Source: JBOHHR01 sp050740975 (GTDB taxonomy: Bacteria; Pseudomonadota; Gammaproteobacteria; JBOHHR01). From it: a DNA stretch of 5,504 nt. A program made the translations under genes and the position numbers. The notes beneath the pieces are model-generated. The model saw only the letters and a list, made by a program, of their open reading frames with translations, ran no database searches and was not told where the DNA came from. Each line of letters starts with the position of its first letter. Position 1 is the stretch's first letter. This document shows, one piece after another, positions 1 through 4,952 of the stretch. The DNA is taken from NCBI GenBank assembly GCA_050740975.1, contig JBOIEE010000039.1:1-5504 (forward strand). Reading direction: 5' to 3'.

Positions 1-1024
1 CATTAGACACGCGCTGCAGGGTATTCATGTGATAGGTAAAGGACGCGCGCAAGGTGTTATTGTCATCGCGGTCTACGAGATAATTCCAAGCCGCCCAGTT
101 GCGCCGCTTTTTCGGCATGATAGACACCTCCGTGTGGACCACGGCTTGCGTGGGGTGATAGCGGAATTTGCCTAAGATCTCTTGCTCTTGAGGTGAAGGA
201 TCGGCAAGCAGCCCGAGCGCCTGATCCGCATGGCAGGCGAGGATCACGCGCTCGCAACTGGCGGTTTTGCCTTGTGCGTCTTCGATGAGAATTGTTCCCT
301 TGTTCCGGTAAATGCGCGTGATGGGGCACTGGGTGCTGATGCGCTCCGGAAAAGGGGCGATCAGCCGTTTGACGTAGGATTGACTGCCGTTGACCACGGT
401 GCGCCAGTGTTTGCTTCCCAAGATCCCTTGTAAGGCGCCGTGGTTGCGCAGGAACTCGATTAGGGTTAGCACCGGATAGTCCATCATCGTATCCGGGGGT
501 ATGGACCACGTCACGGCGATCAGCGGCACCAGAAAGTGATTCAAAAACTCGTCGCTATATCCTCGTTGTTTAAGGTATTCCCTTATGGTTAACTCGTGGA
601 ACCGATCCTGTTCTAACACTTCAATTGCCTGTCGGTGGAAGCGGGCCATTTGCCAAAGCATGCGCACGAAACTCGGCCTGACAAGGTTACGTAAGTCACA
701 GAAACAATAGCTTAGTCCGCGGGTGACATACTCCAGTTTGGCGGGCAGGATCTGAAATCCGAAACTCATCGCGCAGCGCACGCTGGGCACTCCGAGCTCA
801 TCCAGCAGTTGGCAGAAGACCGGATACGCGGCGCTATTGAAAATGACGAACGCAGTATCGAGGCAAACGGTCTCTTCGCCCTCGCTCAGGGTAAACGTGT
901 TTGCATGGCCGCCGATATAATCGTTCTTTTCGTAGAGGTGGATGTCGCAGCGCGGATGCAGCAAGTGAGCGCACACCATCCCCGCGGCCCCTGCTCCTAT
1001 AATGGCGATCCGCTCTTTGCGCAT
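1..1024 (-). CDS. COG2907-type NAD/FAD-binding oxidoreductase (amine oxidase fold), 3' end outside window
   Basis: The frame is open from an ATG at 1024 to the left edge, giving 341 residues. The family usually has about 420-450, so roughly 80-110 C-terminal residues are missing. The N-terminus is a Rossmann dinucleotide-binding fold: IAIIGAGAAG (residues 6-15) supplies GxGxxG, and YEKNDYIGGHANT (31-43) holds the acidic end of strand 2 and the following GGH. Other family-like blocks are LDTAFVIFN (55-63), a WSIPP motif near 173, WRTVVNGSQSYVKR (207-220), LACHADQAL (262-270) and WAAWNYL (310-316). Proteins of this type are flavin-dependent redox enzymes, soluble or peripheral, often encoded beside DUF1365 and cyclopropane-fatty-acid-synthase-like genes; any such partners would lie beyond the left edge and cannot be checked. 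Residue 58 is Ala where I expect Gly (DTGF). Substrate is unknown. Codon use is less GC-rich than in the patatin gene. Confidence 0.88.
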   Translation of the reverse strand, partial: MRKERIAIIGAGAAGMVCAHLLHPRCDIHLYEKNDYIGGHANTFTLSEGEETVCLDTAFVIFNSAAYPVFCQLLDELGVPSVRCAMSFGFQILPAKLEYVTRGLSYCFCDLRNLVRPSFVRMLWQMARFHRQAIEVLEQDRFHELTIREYLKQRGYSDEFLNHFLVPLIAVTWSIPPDTMMDYPVLTLIEFLRNHGALQGILGSKHWRTVVNGSQSYVKRLIAPFPERISTQCPITRIYRNKGTILIEDAQGKTASCERVILACHADQALGLLADPSPQEQEILGKFRYHPTQAVVHTEVSIMPKKRRNWAAWNYLVDRDDNNTLRASFTYHMNTLQRVSN

Positions 1025-1069
1025 GGTTGCTTTTGTTGTTGTTGTTATTTTAAAAGGTGGGGAATTATA
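1025..1069 (-). promoter_or_regulatory. Promoter -10 box and SD-less AAC-repeat leader of the FAD oxidoreductase
   Basis: Reading leftwards, a perfect TATAAT lies at 1069-1064, placing transcription start near 1057 and giving a leader of about 33 nt before the ATG at 1024. I see no convincing TTGACA at 16-18 bp spacing; the candidate hexamers around 1086-1093 match poorly. The leader has no purine-rich Shine-Dalgarno. Instead it carries four consecutive AAC triplets (1046-1035) in an A/C-rich context that should be unstructured. CAA/AAC-rich leaders are known to support translation by staying single-stranded. Promoter assignment is inferred from the hexamer and its position. Confidence 0.5.
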
Positions 1070-1097
1070 CAGAAGCGCTCAGATGCCGGATAGCATT

Positions 1098-1169
1098 TTC
1101 CAATGTGGTATGAGTCTGAACGCGAGGGTGGATTTCCAACGACGGATGAGTCTGAAGCGGCGTGATTGG
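1098..1169. repeat. Two imperfect 36-bp direct repeats, likely subterminal repeats of a decayed IS
   Basis: Units at 1098-1133 and 1134-1169 share TTCCAA at their start and the 11-mer ATGAGTCTGAA at unit position 13 (1110-1120 and 1146-1156); the rest is diverged. They lie just before the transposase remnant that starts at 1189, on its upstream side. This is where several IS families keep repeated transposase-binding sites, so I infer they belong to the left end of that element. Alternatively they could be operator sites for the divergent FAD gene, whose -10 box lies about 30 bp away. Confidence 0.5.
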
Positions 1170-1197
1170 GTCGATCATCAGGAGCATGGTGATCGAC
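1170..1197 (+). promoter_or_regulatory. Start-codon hairpin of the transposase remnant
   Basis: GTCGATCATC (1170-1179) pairs with GGTGATCGAC (1188-1197): nine Watson-Crick pairs and one G-U, around the 8-nt loop AGGAGCAT (1180-1187). The loop holds the Shine-Dalgarno AGGAG and the 3' arm contains the GTG start codon (1189-1191). Such a fold would hinder translation initiation. Comparable hairpins in IS10 and IS50 stop read-through transcripts from being translated; the same role here is inference. Confidence 0.45.
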
Positions 1198-1316
1198 ATA
1201 AACGAATCAAGGCTCACGAGTATCGAGCAACTTCGGGCGTTTTTGGATGGCACGGTAGGGATCGAGTGTTTTGGCCGTTTGGCGACGCAGAGCGCTATGA
1301 GCATATCGTCTCGATG
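1189..1316 (+). pseudogene. Integrase-type (DDE) IS transposase, N-terminal remnant with frameshift
   Basis: Starting at GTG 1189 with AGGAG 4 nt upstream, the translation begins MIDINESRLTSIEQL and continues RAFLDGTVGIE. This resembles the N-terminal helix-turn-helix region of integrase-core transposases that begin with MIDIN-x-x-RL and RAFLxGT. After about 1266 the similarity moves to another frame: FGDAERYEHIV at 1278-1310, matching the DEAERYxxI block expected next in that family. So there is a one-base-type frameshift near 1267-1280. Nothing recognisable follows 1316, and the integrase catalytic domain, several hundred residues, is absent. The element is therefore dead and truncated against the dehydrogenase pseudogene. 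Family recognition is from memory of sequence patterns; the specific IS family is not assigned. Confidence 0.5.
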
Positions 1317-1353
1317 CAGCCGGGCCTCACGCTGGGCAGCTCACGGCAGAGGC

Positions 1354-1610
1354 TCACCCCATGACCGACCACGAAGCCGCTGAGCGCCGAAGCAGCGACT
1401 TTCCTCGCCTCGATGAGGCGACGCAGGACGCGGTGCGGAAACGGACCTTCATTTCTCGAGCTCCGCGGCGGTCGCTTCCGCGGCGGCTGCATTGAGATCG
1501 GCGATGGCGATTTTCGCGCCTTTACGCGCAAATACAATGGTGATTTCCTTGCCGATGCCGCTCGCGGCGCCGGCGACGAACGCGCTCCTGTCGATGAATG
1601 ACCGAGGGCG
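1354..1610 (-). pseudogene. 3-hydroxybutyrate dehydrogenase (SDR) pseudogene with internal deletion
   Basis: Directly after the patatin stop and in the same reading frame comes DRSAFVAGAASGIGKEITIV, continuing FARKGAKIAIADLNAAAAEA up to a TGA at 1451-1449. This is the N-terminal NAD-binding strand-helix-strand of a short-chain dehydrogenase, closest to D-3-hydroxybutyrate dehydrogenase (normally about 255-260 aa). The glycine motif TGxxxGxG survives as AGAASGIG, with Thr changed to Ala, and no start codon remains in frame. Beyond the stop, shifted frames give SALSGFVVGHG, resembling the ALTGQSxVVSHG end of the same family, before a TGA at 1356-1354. The middle, about 180 residues including the YxxxK catalytic site, is gone. 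The N-terminal assignment is firm; the C-terminal piece is weaker. The family oxidises 3-hydroxybutyrate to acetoacetate; this copy cannot. Confidence 0.65.
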
Positions 1611-2729
1611 TCAGACACCCGGCCGAAACAGATCGTAAGTGGTCACGCCGTCGTCGACTTCACGGCGGCGCAGCCATTCCGGGTGCTCGCACGTATCGCG
1701 CATGTCCTCGCAGCCGACGCGCCAGTGCTCCTCGATGGACACGCGCGAGAACTCGTAGTCCTTCGATGCGAGCGCATAAGGCTTCTGGCGGTAGATGAGG
1801 TGCACGATGTCGAGCCGCTCGCAGGAGCTCGCCTCGGCGAGCACGCGCGCTTCGGGCCCATCGGCAAGCTTGGGAGGCAACTTGGCGACGAGCGCGCGCA
1901 TTGCCCGACGCAGATGCTGCTCCTCGGCCACCTTGGCCGTGCCGTAGCGGGTGCGGCTCGAATAAAGAATGTCCTTCTGACGTTGCAGCGCCTCCGGCAA
2001 GTCCTGCGGCAGCGGCCCTTCCGCAGAGAATAGATCCACCTGGAACACGAGCAGCGACTGGCGATCCCGCATATCGAGGACGTGCTGTAACGGCGTATTC
2101 GACACAATGCCGCCGTCCCAATAGAAGCGGCCGTCCACTGCCACCGACGCGAACGCCGGTGGCAACGCGCAGCTCGCAAGGATGTGCTCGACCTGGATAG
2201 GCTTGTCGCGGTTGTCGAAATAATGCGAGTTGCCGGTGAGCACGTCCACCGCGCCGACGGAGAGGCGGGTGCGGCCGTCGTTGAGCAGATCGAAGTCGAC
2301 CAGACGCGTGAGCGTATCGCGTAACGGCGCCGCGTCGTACAGCGAAACGGCCTGCGGCGTGCCGGGCGGATGGAACATCGCCGGGGGCAAGCGCGGCAGA
2401 TAGAAACCCGTGACGCCGACCGTCGCGGCGAGCGCAGCGCTCGCTTGATTGAAGGCTTCGCGCGCCTGTTGTTGGCGCGGCGCCGGAAACGGGATCCCCG
2501 AGGAGACGAGATCCCAGAATTGGTGCAGCCGTGCAACCCGGCGCTCGGGCCGATTGCCTGCGATGAGCGCCGCATTGACGGCGCCGATGGAAATACCGAC
2601 GAGCCATTCGGGCGAGTAGTGCGAACCCTCGAGCGCCTCGTATACGCCCCCCTGGTAGGCCCCCAGCGCACCGCCCCCCTGCAGCACGAGCGCGACTTCG
2701 GCATCGCGCGGGAGCGAAATCTCCGTCAT
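1611..2729 (-). CDS. Patatin-like phospholipase, DUF3734 type
   Basis: A complete 372-residue protein with all patatin elements. The oxyanion-hole loop is GGGALGAYQGG (18-28), the nucleophile elbow GISIG places Ser47, and the DGG motif (205-207) places the catalytic Asp. Patatins use this Ser-Asp dyad to hydrolyse acyl esters of phospholipids and other lipids. The region after about 250 (RTRYGTAKVAEEQ, LIYRQKPYALASKDYEFSR) fits the C-terminal DUF3734 domain seen in proteobacterial members. No signal peptide or membrane segment is evident, so it is probably cytoplasmic or membrane-associated. The ATG at 2729 is preceded by GAGGGA about 9-10 nt away and overlaps the stop of the upstream P450 remnant as ATGA, suggesting translational coupling. 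A 3-hydroxybutyrate dehydrogenase remnant follows. That pairing recurs in polyhydroxybutyrate-metabolising proteobacteria as I recall, so a role in lipid or PHB turnover is plausible. Substrate unproven. Confidence 0.93.
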   Translation of the reverse strand: MTEISLPRDAEVALVLQGGGALGAYQGGVYEALEGSHYSPEWLVGISIGAVNAALIAGNRPERRVARLHQFWDLVSSGIPFPAPRQQQAREAFNQASAALAATVGVTGFYLPRLPPAMFHPPGTPQAVSLYDAAPLRDTLTRLVDFDLLNDGRTRLSVGAVDVLTGNSHYFDNRDKPIQVEHILASCALPPAFASVAVDGRFYWDGGIVSNTPLQHVLDMRDRQSLLVFQVDLFSAEGPLPQDLPEALQRQKDILYSSRTRYGTAKVAEEQHLRRAMRALVAKLPPKLADGPEARVLAEASSCERLDIVHLIYRQKPYALASKDYEFSRVSIEEHWRVGCEDMRDTCEHPEWLRRREVDDGVTTYDLFRPGV

Positions 2730-2947
2730 CCGAACATTTCCCTCACGCGGCGATTCCCGAGATAGCGCGCGTTAAGATCGCACAGAATCCCGACCTCGTC
2801 GACATAGGCAGGCCCGTAGCACAGCGCAGCGATTGGGCCGTAACGCTCGAATAGTTGGCCCGTATAACCGATCGGGTCCCGCGCGAAACGATAAACGGTT
2901 GCGCTTGCACCGAACAGAGATAGTGGTTTTGGGCCTGGAACGGTCAA
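2726..2947 (-). pseudogene. Cytochrome P450 N-terminal remnant
   Basis: The 73-codon frame begins VPGPKPLSLFGASATVYRF and continues ARDPIGYTGQLFERYGPIAA. This is the proline-rich entry segment, the helix A region (RDPxGF) and the RYGPI block that open bacterial P450s. A P450 is about 400-450 residues; the I-helix, ExxR and the Cys haem-ligand loop are all missing. The last 25 or so residues (DEVGILCDLNARYLGNRRVR...) do not clearly align with the family and may be residue from another part of the gene or from rearrangement. The only start is TTG 2947, preceded by an in-frame TGA and lacking a good ribosome site. Its TGA stop (2728-2726) overlaps the patatin ATG, so it may still be translated as a coupling leader. 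An authentic small gene is less likely. Confidence 0.5.
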
Positions 2948-3067
2948 GCTCGGAATCGGTCAGTACCACCAGGTATTATCTTGTCGGGTTTCATGGCGTT
3001 AATTAACAAATCCTGTGGCCACATCATGGACCCGATAGAAACGGGCGCGGATCTCGGCGTGGATTAA

Positions 3068-3271
3068 AGCCCACGATTGGATATTATGCTCCGATGGACA
3101 GACACGAGCATCAAGCCGACGCGTAGAATACCAGCACCGATGCACTGCGCCCATGTTGCTACTATCCCCAACGCGGGCCATTGGCCGCATAGCGAACAGC
3201 CCGAGCGCTTCATGGCCCTGCTCTTGCGCCGCAATTCCAGCGAGCAAGCTGCGAGCCCGGATAGGCGTTAG
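3068..3271 (+). pseudogene. Alpha/beta hydrolase C-terminal remnant
   Basis: The plus strand encodes, in one frame, HVATIPNAGHWPHSEQPERF followed by MALLL. This is the typical end of alpha/beta-hydrolase-fold esterases and C-C hydrolases, with the His of AGHWPH as the expected catalytic-triad His. Upstream in the same frame, SPRLDIMLRWTDTSIKP fits a shortened form of the strand-6/Asp-loop region (usually xPxLLLWGxxD), with residues missing. A TAA at 3065-3067 interrupts the frame just before it. The nucleophile GxSxG and the rest of the fold, about 200 residues, are absent, and the protein ends in unrelated residues before TAG 3269-3271. It lies opposite in strand to its neighbours, so it is not part of the patatin operon remnant. 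Nothing else supportable lies between 2948 and 3380. Confidence 0.55.
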
Positions 3272-3380
3272 ACACCGCAGACGCCTCACCGCCGGTGGCA
3301 GCCCATCTGGCCCAGATCATCCGGGTTCCTGAGACGCGATGGTGGCGATCAGCGCGACCCACTCTGGGCGAGTCGCTGCC

Positions 3381-4481
3381 TCACTTCAGCGGGAACACGT
3401 CCGCCCGGAGATCGCCCTCTCCGGGCTTCCTGCCCATGCCCCCTGCGTCATAGACCACCAACAGCGCCGTGGATTCTTTGTCGTCGGAGTAAAGCGTGAG
3501 CCCTTCTGGGCGGTCGTTCACGTTCTTCGTTCCGGTCCTGTAGGGAACCTCTACCACCTCGGGCAGCTCAGTGCGCGCCAGCAACGCCTCCCCCGTGGCG
3601 TCCAAGGCGCCGGCCCAGCGACAGGTGGCAGCGGGGCCGTTGAGGTCCATGGTGGGGCCGGCGAGCACGAGCAGGTCAGAGCCATGGAAGCAAAGGTCGC
3701 GCAGCCCCAATCCCCGCAGATCGAGAAAGTGTTTGCGATACTGCCGCCCATCATCGTCGATCGCGGCGAGGCGAATAAAGCCAGGCGCAATATCCTCGAG
3801 TAAGATCTCGATCACCACCGCCCAGCCGCCTAGTACCGGTCCGCGCAGACCGAGGAACGCCCGATTGCCGCGCACTGCGAGCCCCTCGACATCGAAACCA
3901 TTGTCCTTGCTAGGGATCGAAAGGAAAGGTCCGAGGTGCTCATCGAGCCGTAGCGCGTCCGTAAGAACGTTCCCCCGATCACCGCCCATCAGGCGCGCGG
4001 CCATACGGACAGGCTTCTTCGCTACGCCGACGCGCTCACGCAGCGTGCATTCCCCTGCCTTATCCGGCGCCAGGGGAATGCGCGCGAATAGATAGCGGTT
4101 GCCGGCGGCGCGCAGCTCGCCGAGGCGGCGAATCCGCTTCGCCACCTTCTCTTTGCTATCGGCCTTCCGCCGCCTGAGACTGTGCGAACCGACGACCCAG
4201 ATATAGCCGCCGTCGTAGTCCAGCCCCTCGATGTCGATCTCGTCGTCCTCGCCGCCCGGAAGCGCCAAGTAATCGGCGAGGCGAAAAGTTCGGTGCTTTG
4301 CGTAAACGCCGGGCTCCGTCCTGGAGAAGCGCTCGACGCTGTTCGATTCGTCGGACGCAACCCAGAGGTGGCCCTCGGCCTGAACCACTGCCGAGATGTG
4401 ACCGCGGAGCCTGTCCTCGCCGGCAGCATCGTCGGTGTCCGGGTCGAAGCGCAGGAGTACGGACCGCGAAACATCAGTCAT
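3381..4481 (-). CDS. DUF3616 domain protein (beta-propeller-like)
   Basis: From ATG 4481 the protein has 366 residues and matches DUF3616 proteins along its length. Recurrent blade-like units are visible: GHISAVVQAEGHLWVASDES (28-47), DIEGLDYDGGYIWVVGSHS (83-101), DVEGLAVRGNRAFLGLRGP (197-215), RDLCFHGSDLLVLAGPT (261-277) and RPEGLTLY (324-331). The repeated pattern (D/R)xEGL-then-hydrophobic-strand suggests a beta-propeller that may bind a metal or ligand through its acidic residues. The biochemical function of the family is unknown. No signal peptide is seen, so cytoplasmic location is likely. An upstream in-frame GTG at 4532 would add 17 residues, but it lacks a Shine-Dalgarno and the added residues look non-family. 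The ATG has GAAGG about 12 nt upstream, which is weak. It stands alone: no same-strand gene is close on either side. Confidence 0.85.
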   Translation of the reverse strand: MTDVSRSVLLRFDPDTDDAAGEDRLRGHISAVVQAEGHLWVASDESNSVERFSRTEPGVYAKHRTFRLADYLALPGGEDDEIDIEGLDYDGGYIWVVGSHSLRRRKADSKEKVAKRIRRLGELRAAGNRYLFARIPLAPDKAGECTLRERVGVAKKPVRMAARLMGGDRGNVLTDALRLDEHLGPFLSIPSKDNGFDVEGLAVRGNRAFLGLRGPVLGGWAVVIEILLEDIAPGFIRLAAIDDDGRQYRKHFLDLRGLGLRDLCFHGSDLLVLAGPTMDLNGPAATCRWAGALDATGEALLARTELPEVVEVPYRTGTKNVNDRPEGLTLYSDDKESTALLVVYDAGGMGRKPGEGDLRADVFPLK

Positions 4482-4590
4482 TGGAGTCAGGGGGCCTTCT
4501 ATGAGGGCCACCGTTGTCAACCCCTTGGCCACAAATTAATGGATCATTTTTTCTTTCGGTGTTTTAGTGTTCGGACGATGGACTTGCCCC

Positions 4591-4672
4591 GCCGGAGTTA
4601 TTCACGTTTTGTCCACGGACGAAGAGCTTTTTATTACGCGCAGTCGGTGGGTAAAAGGTGAGTAACTCCGGC
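4591..4672. repeat. 30-bp imperfect inverted repeat with 22-bp spacer
   Basis: The arm 4591-4620 and the reverse complement of 4643-4672 agree at 25 of 30 positions. Both begin GCCGGAGTTA and share CTTTT- and CCAC-type blocks. Three of the five differences become G-U pairs in a plus-strand RNA, giving about 28 of 30 pairs around a 22-nt loop; on the minus strand they would be A-C mismatches. No T-run follows on either strand, so it is not a Rho-independent terminator. It could be a structured RNA, a miniature inverted-repeat element of 82 bp, or two facing insertion-sequence ends. No clear target-site duplication flanks it. Confidence 0.75.
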
Positions 4673-4904
4673 CCATAGGCTCGTCTATTGAGCGCCATTT
4701 TGGTTGGGGGTTATCCAATGCGTTCAAGCAAAAATACCTGTAACGACCTTCTATCCGTGTCGGCTTGAGCCGAACACCCAATGCTGCATGCGCGACAAGC
4801 GCGTTCAGAAAACCCGCGAAAAAAGCGCCCCATCTCATGAAACGGTCAGGCGACCTTCGCCAACCCAGGCCCCCTACGGGCGCTTCTACCAACCTTCGTG
4901 ACAT
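4602..4904 (-). CDS. Hypothetical small ORF with one possible membrane helix
   Basis: An open frame of 100 codons starts at ATG 4904; an internal ATG at Met23 would give 78 residues. I do not recognise the product. Residues 24-44 (RWGAFFAGFLNALVAHAALG) form a hydrophobic stretch that could be one transmembrane helix. It is followed by a basic, aromatic stretch (RLKPTRIEGRYRYF) and a serine-rich tail. No strong Shine-Dalgarno precedes either ATG. The last 24 or so codons lie inside the inverted repeat at 4591-4672, so that part of the sequence has another constraint or origin. It may be a real small membrane protein, IS-associated debris, or a chance frame. Confidence 0.28.
   Translation of the reverse strand: MSRRLVEAPVGGLGWRRSPDRFMRWGAFFAGFLNALVAHAALGVRLKPTRIEGRYRYFCLNALDNPQPKWRSIDEPMGRSYSPFTHRLRVIKSSSSVDKT
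4760..4773. repeat. 14-bp palindrome
   Basis: TCGGCT and AGCCGA are perfect inverted arms around a 2-bp centre (TG), too tight for an RNA loop but suitable as a dimeric protein site. A second small inverted repeat, GGCGA-CCT-TCGCC, lies at 4849-4861. Both lie within the unassigned ORF and beside the IS110 remnant. No function is assigned. Confidence 0.3.
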
Positions 4905-4952
4905 CGAAGCTCTACGCTCTCAGGTCTTCTAAAAACTAGAATCGTGTTCCAC

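Noticed and set aside
1065..1304. 79-codon minus-strand ORF with a 12-residue repeat (QTHPSLE / QTHTTLE)
   Set aside because: The repeat simply reflects the 36-bp DNA repeats, and the frame is antisense to the transposase remnant and ends in the TATAAT box.
1643..2765. Several long ORFs overlapping the patatin gene on both strands
   Set aside because: They are Arg/Ser/Pro-rich out-of-frame readings of a high-GC gene; only the 1611-2729 frame carries catalytic motifs.
2999..3289. 96-codon minus-strand ORF
   Set aside because: It overlaps the alpha/beta-hydrolase remnant antisense and shows no family features; it is best explained as its shadow.
3351..3376. Possible hairpin just after the DUF3616 stop
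   Set aside because: The CCCA/TGGG stem is short, interrupted by a bulge, and lacks a T-tract.
4515..4520. Minus-strand TTGACA as a -35 box for the DUF3616 gene
   Set aside because: At 16-18 bp spacing the expected -10 position is GC-rich (AGGCCC), and transcription would start almost at the ATG.
4598..4618. DnaA-box-like TTATTCACG and TTGTCCACG
   Set aside because: Both deviate from TTATNCACA and are explained as parts of the inverted-repeat arm; no replication gene or AT-rich unwinding region is nearby.
4705..4775. Integron attC-like site (GTTATCC, GTTCAAGC and GCTTGAGCCGAAC motifs)
   Set aside because: The R' and R'' core motifs do not fit RYYYAAC/GTTRRRY and the arms do not pair over a suitable length.
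4927..4941. TTCTA-AAAAC-TAGAA hairpin as a terminator after the IS110 transposase
   Set aside because: The stem is only 5 bp and AT-rich and has no following T-run.
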